In this document: one piece after another, positions 18,446-26,650 of the stretch
Layout of the letters: every line of letters starts with the position of its first letter
How positions within the stretch are numbered: position 1 is the first letter of the stretch
Source of the DNA: Nitratireductor luteus
Lineage (GTDB): Bacteria > Pseudomonadota > Alphaproteobacteria > Rhizobiales > Rhizobiaceae
NCBI RefSeq assembly: GCF_026162365.1
Contig: NZ_JAOANW010000019.1
Location: forward strand, 26,028 to 90,027
Direction: 5' to 3'
Length of the DNA stretch: 64,000 nucleotides
Notes under the pieces: model-generated
Databases searched by the model: none
What the model saw: the letters and a program-made list of their open reading frames with translations, nothing else
What the model was told of the DNA's origin: nothing
Made by a program: the position numbers and the translations under genes

Positions 18446-18787
18446 CTACTGGTTGCGGTCTCGTGCAATCACGGTGATCTCGACCTCCGCATCGAGCATC
18501 AGAAAGACGCCCACCGTCGTTCGCGCCGGGTAAGGTTGCGGGAACGCGGCGGCATACACCTCGTTGAAGACCGGGAAATCGCCGGCATCGGTGAGGTAGC
18601 AGGTGCAGGAGAGAACGTCGGACATATCCAGCCCCTCCTTGGCGAGCGTGGCCTTGATATTCGCGATGCAGTTCTCGGTTTGGGCGCGGATGCCCTTGGG
18701 GAGCTTGCCATCAGCATCGAAGCCGAGCTCGCCCGAAAGATAGAGTGTCGCGCCGTCACGACGGATTTTCGAAAGCGGGATATTCAT
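18446..18787 (-). CDS. RidA-family imine/enamine deaminase
   Basis: A 113-residue RidA protein with the signature PARTTVGVFLMLDAEVEITV, whose Arg is the key active-site residue. It hydrolyses imine or enamine intermediates to ketones and ammonia. The start overlaps the dctQ stop by one base (TAATG), and the flavoenzyme gene follows 7 nt later, so it is tightly embedded in the operon. Confidence 0.88.
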   Translation of the reverse strand: MNIPLSKIRRDGATLYLSGELGFDADGKLPKGIRAQTENCIANIKATLAKEGLDMSDVLSCTCYLTDAGDFPVFNEVYAAAFPQPYPARTTVGVFLMLDAEVEITVIARDRNQ

Positions 18788-19314
18788 TATGTATCCGTTT
18801 CTGTCTGGGTGGTCGCTGTGGCCGGTTCGACCCAGCGTGCGGCGAGGTGGATCAGGATAAGGATCATCGCCAGTGGCACCGCCACAACGATCCAGACCAT
18901 CTGGATGCCCAATGTGTCGGCGGTCAGCCCAGCCTGCCGGACCAGATATCCCTTCGAAAAGCCGCCGCGCAGGCCCACGAAGCTGAAATAGACGACTGGA
19001 AGGGTGAAGCTCAGGATCGCAAGTGACTGGATCGCCTCGGCAATCACGCCCAAGAGCGCCGGCGGATCTGGAAAGACGCTTTGCAAAAGCACGGCATCGC
19101 TACGCGTCTTGAAGGAGAGCGTCGCGCCCAGAACCCCGGTCCAAACCATCATGTAGCGCGCCACATCCTCGGTCCAGACCGGCGGCGATGCAAAACCATA
19201 GCGCGCGACAACCTGGATCAACACCGTGACGAACATCACGCACAGCGCCAGCACCGCAGCGCTGCGTGCGGCTGTATGCAAGCCGTTCGAGAGGCGGGTG
19301 ATCAACCGACGCAT
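18787..19314 (-). CDS. TRAP transporter small permease (DctQ)
   Basis: A 175-residue protein with four predicted membrane segments and the DctQ pattern VWTEDVARYMMVWTGVLGAT. It pairs with the large subunit (20372-21688) in the inner membrane. I chose the ATG at 19314, since the first 11 residues of the longer frame add nothing recognisable. It is co-transcribed between the binding protein and ridA. Confidence 0.87.
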   Translation of the reverse strand: MRRLITRLSNGLHTAARSAAVLALCVMFVTVLIQVVARYGFASPPVWTEDVARYMMVWTGVLGATLSFKTRSDAVLLQSVFPDPPALLGVIAEAIQSLAILSFTLPVVYFSFVGLRGGFSKGYLVRQAGLTADTLGIQMVWIVVAVPLAMILILIHLAARWVEPATATTQTETDT

Positions 19315-19374
19315 CGGGCCGTCTCCTGTTGCCAAGGCAGGTCGCACCTCCGGGCGGACCGCCGTTTCAGCGCC

Positions 19375-20349
19375 TCAGCGCGTGCGTTCCGACAGCGCGG
19401 TCCAGGCCGCCACGTCCTCTTGCGGCAACAGGCCGGAATTGTAGACCGCGACCGAGTGCTCGCGGAAGGCGGCGCGCTCTTCGTCGGTGAGGCGCTGCAC
19501 GGTGACGCCGGCGTCTTCCAGCGCTAAAAGCGAACTTTCCGAAACCTCGGCGAGCCAGTCGCGCACGGCCGCATCGGCATCGATGACAGCGGCGTCGACG
19601 GCCGCGCGATGGGTGTTCGACAATCCGTCATACCATTGTTTCGAGGCCAGCACAGCGCGCAGCGGGATGATGACGCCGGCAGTCGAGAAATGCTTCACGA
19701 AGTCGGTCTGGCCGAACAGGATGGGCACGAAGGGCGAGTTGAGATAGCCGTCAATCACCCCCGTTTGCAGACCCGCGGGCACCTCACTCCAGGGTACGAT
19801 GGTGCCTTTGGTGCCCCACGCCTCGTACATGGCGATCTGCGCATCGTCGAGGGCCCGCATCCGCAAGGCGCCCATGTCTTGGGGTTTGCGCACGGCGGTG
19901 TCCGTCGTGATGATGCCCGAGGACGGGCCGAGCGGCACCAGCGCCAGGAGAACCGCGTCCTGTTTCGCCAATGCTGCGTTGACCGATGCGAACACATCGC
20001 CTTCGGCCAGCACCCGGTCCATATGGGCGACATCGTTGAATATATAGGGCAGGCGGACGCCGTAGATGAAGGGCTCGATCGAGGCCACGGTGCGCACGTC
20101 CGACAATGACACTTCCAGCAGGCCCGTCGAGATCTGGTCGAGCTTCTCTCCTTCGTCGCCAACCGAGCCGCGCGGCATTTCGCGCACCTCGATCCCCGCC
20201 TCCTTCAGCGCATTGGCAAAGGCATGGATCCAGTTGTAGGAACCGGACGTTTCAAGATCCGGCTTGGTATCGAGCGCGATCTTGACCTCGGCTGCGGCCG
20301 GTCCGATGAAAGCCATCACAGTTGCCAGGGCAAGGGCCTTGAGTTGCAT
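19375..20349 (-). CDS. TRAP transporter solute-binding protein (DctP)
   Basis: A 324-residue periplasmic protein. The signal peptide MQLKALALATVMAFIGPAAA is followed by EVKIALDT; PAGLQTGVIDGYLNSPF is the DctP ligand-site helix region. The ATG at 20349 follows GGAGGAGATCAAC. It captures the substrate for the DctQM permease. Given the amidase and D-amino-acid enzyme around it, the ligand may be an amide or N-acyl amino acid, which is inference. Confidence 0.9.
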   Translation of the reverse strand: MQLKALALATVMAFIGPAAAEVKIALDTKPDLETSGSYNWIHAFANALKEAGIEVREMPRGSVGDEGEKLDQISTGLLEVSLSDVRTVASIEPFIYGVRLPYIFNDVAHMDRVLAEGDVFASVNAALAKQDAVLLALVPLGPSSGIITTDTAVRKPQDMGALRMRALDDAQIAMYEAWGTKGTIVPWSEVPAGLQTGVIDGYLNSPFVPILFGQTDFVKHFSTAGVIIPLRAVLASKQWYDGLSNTHRAAVDAAVIDADAAVRDWLAEVSESSLLALEDAGVTVQRLTDEERAAFREHSVAVYNSGLLPQEDVAAWTALSERTR

Positions 20350-20371
20350 GTTGATCTCCTCCATTCAAAAT

Positions 20372-21688
20372 TCAGTTGACGGCGAAGCCGCTGACGCGCG
20401 GTAGGGCGAGGCTGATCTCGGGCCAATAGGCCAGAGCCAGTAGCACCAGTATCTGCACGGCGATGAAAGGCAGCGCGGCATAGGCCAGCCGCCAGTAATT
20501 GGTGTTGGTCATGGCCGCCACGACAACCAGACATTTTCCCAGGGGTGGCGTGATCAGGCCGATGCACAGATTGAAGCAGAGCACGATGCCCAAATGAACC
20601 GGGTCGATCCCCTGTTGCAGCGCCTGCGGGACAAAGAGCGGGATCAGCAATGTCAGGGCCACCGGGGTATCCATGAACATGCCGGCGACCAGAAAGATCA
20701 GGAGCAGGAAGAACAGGTAGCGGGTGCCGGTCAGCCCGATGCTCTCCACCCAAGCCGACAGGATCTGCGGCCAACCCAGTTGCCCGGCAAGAAAGCCGAG
20801 AATCGAGATCGCGGCCAGGATGATGAAGATTGTGCCCGTCATGCGCGCGGTGGCTTCCAGCGCGTCGAAAAAGGCACGTGCGGAAAGGCCGTCATAGAAC
20901 TGCCCGGCAATCAGCGCCACCAAGACGGCGATCGCCGACCCTTCAGTCGGCGTGGCCAGGCCGAAAACGAGCGATCCGAGGATGACGACCGGCAGGCAAA
21001 GCGCGGGCAGGGCCCTCTTCAGGCTGGACCAGAACGGCGGCAGATCGGCGCCGGTACCGCCTGGATGTTTGCGGACATGGGCAATCACGCCGTTCAGCGC
21101 CATGAGTGCTGCAGCCAGAAGTAGTCCCGGCAGAATGCCCGCGACAAACAGCGCCGCAACCGAGGCGCCGGTCAGTCCGCCATAGACGATCATGATAATC
21201 GACGGCGGGATGATCGGCCCGATCATCGACGAGGCCGCCGTCACCGCGCCAGCGTAGAAGCGGGAATAGCCGCGCGCCACCATCTCGGGCACGAAGATGC
21301 GCGAGAGTGCGGCGCTGTCGGCCACGGCCGAACCCGATATGCCGGCGAAAAAGATGCTGGTGAGGATGTTTACATGCCCCAACCCGCCGCGAAACCGTCC
21401 GACCAGCGCCAGGGAAAAGTTGATCAGGCTGCGCGTGACGCCGGCGCGCGACATGATCTCGGCCGTGAGGATGAAGAGCGGCATCGCCATGAAGGCAAAG
21501 ACATCGAGCTGCGCGAAGATGCGCTGCGGCATGATCGAGAGGAACTGCGCCTTGTCGGCGACAACGAACGATAAAACCGACACCGCCCCCATCAGATAGG
21601 CGAAAGCCGTTCCGGTGATCAGCATCACGATGAAGGCAGCAAGAACGATCAGCACGCGCCCATCCTCAGACCGCCGTGCCGACCGCAT
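20372..21688 (-). CDS. TRAP transporter large permease (DctM)
   Basis: A 427-438-residue hydrophobic protein of about 12 helices with DctM signatures such as IFFAGISGSAVADSAALSRI and MIGPIIPPSIIMIVYGG. The ATG at 21688 overlaps the amidase end by 23 nt; a GTG at 21655, just after the amidase stop, is an alternative start and would remove the charged first 11 residues. It couples Na+ gradient energy to solute uptake with DctP and DctQ of the same operon. Confidence 0.9.
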   Translation of the reverse strand: MRSARRSEDGRVLIVLAAFIVMLITGTAFAYLMGAVSVLSFVVADKAQFLSIMPQRIFAQLDVFAFMAMPLFILTAEIMSRAGVTRSLINFSLALVGRFRGGLGHVNILTSIFFAGISGSAVADSAALSRIFVPEMVARGYSRFYAGAVTAASSMIGPIIPPSIIMIVYGGLTGASVAALFVAGILPGLLLAAALMALNGVIAHVRKHPGGTGADLPPFWSSLKRALPALCLPVVILGSLVFGLATPTEGSAIAVLVALIAGQFYDGLSARAFFDALEATARMTGTIFIILAAISILGFLAGQLGWPQILSAWVESIGLTGTRYLFFLLLIFLVAGMFMDTPVALTLLIPLFVPQALQQGIDPVHLGIVLCFNLCIGLITPPLGKCLVVVAAMTNTNYWRLAYAALPFIAVQILVLLALAYWPEISLALPRVSGFAVN

Positions 21689-23231
21689 GGGGCCGGATCA
21701 TCGCGATATCCGGGCTCCCGGGCGGATGCGTCGCGATTGCGCGCAGATCGACCGGCGGCGGAACGATGCTGGTCAGGTCCGGTTTCACCGGCGCGGTTGC
21801 GGGGTCGCGTGCGAGCAGGGCCTCCAGCGCCCGTGCCGCCCGCAGCAGTTCCCGGTCGCCACGCGGCGGACCAAGCACCTGCAGACCGAAGGGAAGGCCA
21901 TCCTCCAGCACGCCCGCCGGTAGGGTGATTGAGGGGCCGCCCATAAGCGAACCGCGATAGGTCAGCGCAAGCCAGCGATAGTAGATGTCCATCTTCCGCC
22001 CGTCGATCTCCTCCGGGTAGGGCTGTTCCCACGGGAAGGCCGGTATTGGCGCGGTCGGCAGCAAAAGAATGTCGAAATCGGCCATTCGCTCCTTGAAGGC
22101 GCGCAGGATGCGTGTCTGTTCCAGATGAGCCCAGGCACGGTCGTGAAAGCTCAGGCTGCGGCCCAGCTCCACATTCGCGGCGACATGAGGCCCGACTTGG
22201 TCGATCGCTCCGTCTCCCAGGGGGTCGAAGGCGGCGACAAAGCTTTCGGCTCGCAGGATGTCGAAACAGCGATCCATCTCGCCCAGATTCAAGTCCACCG
22301 GACGGCACGAGGCGGCATGCGGAGCAATGGCCGCCACCCGTTCGCGAAAGGCCGCGCGCACCCGGCAGTCGACCGGCGCACCGCCGAAATCTTCGCTGAA
22401 ACCGATGCGCAGCCGGTCCAGCGAAGCTGGCGGCAGACTGTCGAAACGCGCGGGATCGGCAAGGGAGGACAACGGATCGTCCGCATCGAACCCGTGGATC
22501 GTCCGCAGCATCAGCAGCAGGTCTTCCATATTCCGCGCCATTGGCCCAAGCACCGAAATGACCGACCAGCCCACCGGCCGGGTCGGATGCGCCACCACAT
22601 CCGCCGAGGGCCTGTAGCCCAATACCCCGCAGAGTGCTGCGGGCAGGCGAAGCGATCCGCCGGTGTCGGAGCCTGTGCACAGGGGAACCAGCGATGCCGA
22701 CAGCGCAGCGGCCGAGCCGCCGGACGACCCGCCCGCCGTCAGGCGCGGGTCGTAGGGATTTCCGGTGGCGCCCCAGACCGGATTGCACGTGTTCCCGCCG
22801 GCGCCGAATTCGGGCACATTCGTTTTGGCCAGGACGATGGCCCCGGCCCGGCGCAGCCGCGCCACCATTGGCATATCACGTATGGCGATGTTGTTGAGAA
22901 AGCGAGGGTTTCCATGCGTGGTCGGCAGGCCCTCCGCATCTTGCAGATCTTTCACTCCGATGGGCAAGCCGTCCAGCGGCCCGATCGGCGCGCCGGCCTT
23001 CCAGCGCCGCGTGGCCTTGCCGGCTTCCTCAGTGGCGCGCTCGGTGCAAAAGGCGGTCAATGCGTTGATCGAGGGATTGAGGCGCGTTATGCGCTCAAGA
23101 CAGGATTCGAGAAGCTCACTTGGGGTAAACTCTGCTTTGGCGAATCCCTCGATCAGCCGGGTCGCAGACTTTTCAGGCAAGGATACGCTGTCGATCGCTG
23201 CTATCCGGCAAAACACCGGCCCCCATGGCAT
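21666..23231 (-). CDS. Amidase-signature family amidase
   Basis: A 521-residue enzyme with the full Ser-cisSer-Lys apparatus: the Lys in LPIGVKDLQD, the glycine/serine loop LTAGGSSGGSAAALSA and the nucleophile region GSDTGGSLRLPA. It hydrolyses carboxamides to acid and ammonia in the cytosol. It is the first structural gene of the operon, 84 nt downstream of the LysR gene, and overlaps the permease gene. The operon logic is import, amide hydrolysis, then oxidation. The substrate is unknown. Confidence 0.9.
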   Translation of the reverse strand: MPWGPVFCRIAAIDSVSLPEKSATRLIEGFAKAEFTPSELLESCLERITRLNPSINALTAFCTERATEEAGKATRRWKAGAPIGPLDGLPIGVKDLQDAEGLPTTHGNPRFLNNIAIRDMPMVARLRRAGAIVLAKTNVPEFGAGGNTCNPVWGATGNPYDPRLTAGGSSGGSAAALSASLVPLCTGSDTGGSLRLPAALCGVLGYRPSADVVAHPTRPVGWSVISVLGPMARNMEDLLLMLRTIHGFDADDPLSSLADPARFDSLPPASLDRLRIGFSEDFGGAPVDCRVRAAFRERVAAIAPHAASCRPVDLNLGEMDRCFDILRAESFVAAFDPLGDGAIDQVGPHVAANVELGRSLSFHDRAWAHLEQTRILRAFKERMADFDILLLPTAPIPAFPWEQPYPEEIDGRKMDIYYRWLALTYRGSLMGGPSITLPAGVLEDGLPFGLQVLGPPRGDRELLRAARALEALLARDPATAPVKPDLTSIVPPPVDLRAIATHPPGSPDIAMIRPHAVGTAV

Positions 23232-23315
23232 GATTGCATATCCGGAAAGGATAGCCGCGGCAACCGGCTGTGAATATTGATTAATTGTATGAATACCATA
23301 ACCGGAGGGAATGGT

Positions 23316-24242
23316 TCATGTGCTCAGTGCTTGATCGAGGCATTGCATGAACAGGCCGAACGAGCTGTTCGTGTCCGACTGGCCGGTGCGCCAGAAGCAG
23401 CGTACCTCCGACAGGAGTCCATGTGTGTCGAGCGGCAGGATAACGAGTTCGCCGCGGCTTGCATGAACCCGGGCAAGGCTTTGCGGAAACAGCCCCAAAG
23501 CAGGCAATTCCCGCATGACACCTATACTGAGCGGCAGCGAGGCCGAGGCAATGAGATTGACCGGCGGGGCAAAGCCGAATTCGGCAAACAGCGCCTCCAC
23601 GGCACGGCGCGCCACCGAGTTCGCCAACGGCAGCAGCCAAGGCCATTCTCGCGCTTCCGACCATTCCAGGGTTGTCGCCCCCGCCAGGGGATGTTCGTGT
23701 CCGGCAACGACGACGACCTGCTCCTGAAACAGGGCCTTCTGCTCAATCCCCGGCAGTTCCTGCGGGTGCCATACGCGAGCGATGAGCACATCGAACGCAC
23801 CGCTTTCAAGTAACGGGAACAGGGAGACGAAATGCCCCTCGGTCACCGAAATGCTGGCCTCGGGCGCGCTGCGCTTCATCAGCGCGATCGTGCGGGGCAA
23901 AAGGATCGGCGCCACCGAACTGACTACGCCTACCGAGACTGCCCCGGTCACGCCCTGCGCCATGGCGTTCAGATCGAAGGCCGCACGGTCGATCTGTGCC
24001 AGCACCTGCCGTGCATGATCGGCAAGCCGTCGGCCCACCGGTGTCAGGTGGAGCCGGTTGCGGTAGCGTGTCACGATCGGTGTCTCGACGAGCCGCTCCA
24101 ATTCGCTGATCTGCTTTGAGACCGACGGCTGTGTCACGTTTAGCGCGTCGGCGACTTTTGCCACCAGACCAAACTCAGCGAGCGCCGCAATGATGCGCAG
24201 ATGCCGAAGGGTTAGAGACTTTGTCAGTTGCTCTGAATTCAT
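23316..24242 (-). CDS. LysR-family regulator (GbpR-like)
   Basis: A 308-residue LysR protein. The HTH contains ADALNVTQPSVSKQISELER. I chose the ATG at 24242 because the longer frame (to 24365) reads through what looks like the remnant of a toxin gene. It lies upstream of and parallel to the amidase-TRAP operon and is its probable regulator. It is more like the sugar-catabolic GbpR type than the other LysR proteins here, judged from the N terminus. Confidence 0.87.
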   Translation of the reverse strand: MNSEQLTKSLTLRHLRIIAALAEFGLVAKVADALNVTQPSVSKQISELERLVETPIVTRYRNRLHLTPVGRRLADHARQVLAQIDRAAFDLNAMAQGVTGAVSVGVVSSVAPILLPRTIALMKRSAPEASISVTEGHFVSLFPLLESGAFDVLIARVWHPQELPGIEQKALFQEQVVVVAGHEHPLAGATTLEWSEAREWPWLLPLANSVARRAVEALFAEFGFAPPVNLIASASLPLSIGVMRELPALGLFPQSLARVHASRGELVILPLDTHGLLSEVRCFWRTGQSDTNSSFGLFMQCLDQALST

Positions 24243-24289
24243 GGTCTTCGTGCGCTCTTGGAATACCGGCCGCCTTTGACACGCGATCC

Positions 24290-24467
24290 ACGTCGTCCAA
24301 GGGTCCGCGCAATCATTCCTTTCGGGAATAACACGTCTCTGGTGCATGTAGAGCGGCACGACCACGCAAGTCGGCCGTGCCTTGAGGCCTTCCTGCTCTC
24401 CCTGGTTATGCTCATGCGACCAAAGATAACTGAACTAGATGACGAGGCCGGTTTCGGGATCAATCAT
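24290..24467 (-). pseudogene. Toxin partner remnant with an early stop
   Basis: An ATG at 24467 overlaps the end of the antitoxin gene (AATGATTGA) and reads MIDPETGLVI, then TAG. Past the stop the same frame continues FSYLWSHEHNQGEQEGLKAR, then PTCVVVPLYMH, which looks like genuine protein and resembles the start of small toxins found after Phd/YefM-type antitoxins. It fades out toward the LysR gene. The in-frame nonsense codon and missing C terminus suggest a dead toxin. The family assignment is from memory and uncertain. Confidence 0.45.
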
Positions 24468-24726
24468 TAGCGCCGCCGTCCTTCTCGTAACTGTCGGCCA
24501 GGGCGAGCAAGCCCTCTTCGATTTCGGCCGGCATTGTGTCGAGTGTGAATTGCTTGCGCCGGTCTGTTTTGCCGCGCATCCTTTCGAAATCTTCGATGGC
24601 CATGAGAACGTACCTCGGCTTGCGATGGTGGGTGATGAAAACCGGGCCGCGCCGGGCGGCATCGGTCACATCACCGACATGTTTGTTGAGATCAGCAGTT
24701 GAGAATGTCCGCATATGGGCCTCCAT
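24460..24726 (-). CDS. Phd/YefM-family antitoxin
   Basis: An 88-residue protein (84 if the second ATG at 24714 is used). MRTFSTADLNKHVGDVTDAA followed by GPVFITHHRKPRYVLMAIED is the Phd/YefM fold: an N-terminal DNA-binding dimer and a C-terminal tail that would mask the toxin. It appears intact, whereas the overlapping toxin gene carries a stop, so it may survive as a lone repressor. Confidence 0.75.
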   Translation of the reverse strand: MEAHMRTFSTADLNKHVGDVTDAARRGPVFITHHRKPRYVLMAIEDFERMRGKTDRRKQFTLDTMPAEIEEGLLALADSYEKDGGAND

Positions 24727-24744
24727 TTAATCCATATTATCTCG

Positions 24745-24935
24745 AATATCCATATATTCGTAAATTTCTGATTGGCAAGGTCCGTGCGTGCAGGGCAACC
24801 AGCATCGCGGTCGAATTGACTCCGGAGCCGCAGCAGACCGCGACGTATCGACCGGCAAGCGCATCGTTCAGCGCTTGCTGCTGCGGGTGGGACAACAGCC
24901 TTGTGATGTCCTCCTAGATGCCGTACTGGGCCGGC
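24745..24935 (-). pseudogene. Possible PP-loop (PAPS-reductase-like) remnant
   Basis: The minus strand reads LLSHPQQQALNDALAGRYVA, then VCCGSGVNSTAMLVALHA, which resembles the SGGVDSTAML pyrophosphate-binding loop of PAPS-reductase-like enzymes, before stopping near 24750. Only this N-terminal scrap remains, next to the left end of the IS110 copy, whose insertion may have truncated it. It is a weak match read by eye. Confidence 0.3.
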
Positions 24936-24962
24936 GCTCCTCTGGTAGCCATGAAGGTGGCT

Positions 24963-25026
24963 GTCCCTCAGAGTGACGATGTTGAAACGGGGTCCGATTG
25001 TCGGCCCCAAGCATCAAGCGAGGGAC
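24963..25026 (+). repeat. Nested inverted repeats in the IS110 leader
   Basis: Just before the transposase ATG (25031), GTCCCTC (24963-24969) pairs with GAGGGAC (25020-25026). Inside it, GATG can pair with CATC, and at the centre GGGGTCCGATTGTCGGCCCC (24989-25008) forms a strong hairpin with one bulge. The whole could fold as one long stem in RNA. Non-coding ends of IS110 elements are known to encode structured guide (bridge) RNAs; whether this is part of one is inference. Confidence 0.45.
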
Positions 25027-25030
25027 AACC

Positions 25031-25849
25031 ATGGAGTATTATGCCGGAATTGATGTGTCGCTGGAACAGAGCAGCGTTTGCGTGGTGGATTCATCGGGCA
25101 AGATCGTGCGCGAGACGAAGGTGGCGAGCGAGCCAGAGGCGCTGTTGCAGCATTTTGCCGATCTTGGCCTGCCGGTAGTCAGGATCGGCCTTCGGGCCCT
25201 CTGTCGCAGTGGTGGCGGGAGGAGTTGGTCGAGGCTGGCCTTGACGTGGTGTTGCTGGAAACGCGGCATGTGAAGGCGGCGCTGTCGGCGATGCCCGTGA
25301 AGACAGACCGCAAGGATGCTCGCGGGATCGCGCAGCTGCTGCGCATGGGCTGGTACCGTCCTGTGCACGCCAAGTCTGGAGATGCCCAGGAGGTGCGGGC
25401 ACTGCTGGTCGGCCGCAAGCTGTTGCTGGCCAAGCTGCTCGACGTCGAGCTCAGCATTCGCGGGATCCTGCGCGGCTACGGGCTCAAGGTTGGCGAGGTG
25501 AGCCGCGGACGTTTCGAGGCGCGCATTCGCGACCTCATTGAAGGCCATGACATGCTTGGGACAGTGATCGGCGCGATGCTGCAGGCACGGGCTGCATTGT
25601 GGAATGAGTTTACCCGGCTGCACCGCGCGATGCTGAAGATCGCCCGTGCTGATCCTGTCTGCCAGCGGCTGATGAGCGCGCCCGGCGTCGGCGCCCTTGT
25701 TGCGCTCACCTATCGCGCGGCGGTCGACGATCCGGGGCGGTTTGCGAAATCCCGAACCGTTGGTGCTTACTTCGGACTGACGCCCAAGAAATACCAGTCC
25801 GGCGAGACCGACATAGACGGCGGCATCACCAGGGTCGGCGATGCCATGG
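25031..25849 (+). mobile_element. IS110-family transposase, copy A (left end kept, right end lost)
   Basis: The frame starts MEYYAGIDVSLEQSSVCVVD, the RuvC-like DEDD domain of IS110 transposases. It shifts frame near 25200 (about R-A-L versus G-P-L-S-Q-W-W), then reads on through TDRKDARGIAQLLRMGWY and SAPGVGALVALTYRAAVDDP. At GGITRVGDAM (25849) it is cut: the last about 70 residues are missing and a tyrosine-recombinase scrap follows. Bases 25339-25849 align without gaps to copy B at 43111-43621 and are nearly identical. It is inactive as it stands. Confidence 0.88.
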
Positions 25850-26085
25850 CGTTCCCGTGCCGACCACGAACAGCATCGTGTCGGCGCTGCGCTTCTTCTT
25901 CACCAACACGCTCGACCGCCCCGACCTGGCGCGCAAGCTCGTCCGGCTGTCGCACCCGCGCAAGCTGCCGTGGTCCTTAGCCGTGACGAGGTTGCCCGGC
26001 TGCTTGGCGCCACCACCTGTCTCCACCAGGCCGCGCTGTCGGTCGCTTATGGTGCGGGCCTGCGTGTGGCGGAGGTGTCGACAGC
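25850..26085 (+). pseudogene. Tyrosine recombinase fragment fused to IS110 copy A
   Basis: One frame reads PTTNSIVSALRFFFTNTLDR, then PDLARKLVRLSHPRKLP; after a frame change VVLSRDEVARLLGATTC and, with another, AALSVAYGAGLRVAEVS. This is the SAM-like N-terminal domain and the start of the catalytic domain of an XerC/D-type or IS91-associated integrase, stopping before most catalytic residues. It is joined directly to the broken transposase. The DUF302 gene on the other strand ends 32 bp further on. Confidence 0.65.
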
Positions 26086-26116
26086 GAGCATACGCATGGT
26101 GTTGGCTGTGTCCGCA

Positions 26117-26554
26117 TTAGTCGGCGGCTGCCGAGGTGATCCGATCGAGCGTGTCGGCCATCACCTGCAGCACAGGTGCGTCGGAGGGAATATCCCATTC
26201 CGCGAGCATTTCGGCCGGGACTTCATAGGCCATCTCCGTGCCGTTTCCGCTGTCGTAGACGAGCACCTTGCCGGGCAGGCTGAGCGCGGCCATCTTGTCG
26301 GCGGACAGCGCGGATGCGCCGATCCGGGGGTCTCCGAAAATGACAAGCTGCAACTCGCCCACATCCTTTCCGATGCTCCTGATGCCGCCGCCAAAGTCGA
26401 CGACGGTGAACACCATCGCCCCGGCATCCTCGATCGAGGCCGTCAGCCTCTGCACCGTATCTGACACCGAGCCGGCCGACGGAACGATCACCGGCCCCGC
26501 GAGCGAGGCGGTGGGCAGGCAGGCGAGAACGGCTGCCTGGAGTATCAGTTTCAT
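26117..26554 (-). CDS. Secreted DUF302-domain protein
   Basis: A 145-residue protein with a signal peptide (MKLILQAAVLACLPTASLAG) and a DUF302 domain (VVDFGGGIRSIGKDVGELQL, VIFGDPRIGASAL, SLPGKVLVYDSGNGTEMAYE). The ATG at 26554 follows AGGAGGAAAGATC. DUF302 proteins are small periplasmic or cytosolic proteins of unknown biochemistry, often tied to redox or sulfur stress. It lies 96 bp downstream of the flavin monooxygenase gene on the same strand and may be its operon partner. Confidence 0.75.
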   Translation of the reverse strand: MKLILQAAVLACLPTASLAGPVIVPSAGSVSDTVQRLTASIEDAGAMVFTVVDFGGGIRSIGKDVGELQLVIFGDPRIGASALSADKMAALSLPGKVLVYDSGNGTEMAYEVPAEMLAEWDIPSDAPVLQVMADTLDRITSAAAD

Positions 26555-26650
26555 GATCTTTCCTCCTTCTGGTAGAATTCCGCTGGTCCGATCGCCGATG
26601 GGCTTTGACACCAGCCGTCGACTTCCTTCGTCCCAAGTCCTGCCGGGCCG

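Noticed and set aside
21649..23273. Large frames on both strands over the amidase (379 and 382 residues)
   Set aside because: The amidase frame carries the full catalytic signature; the others are shadows.
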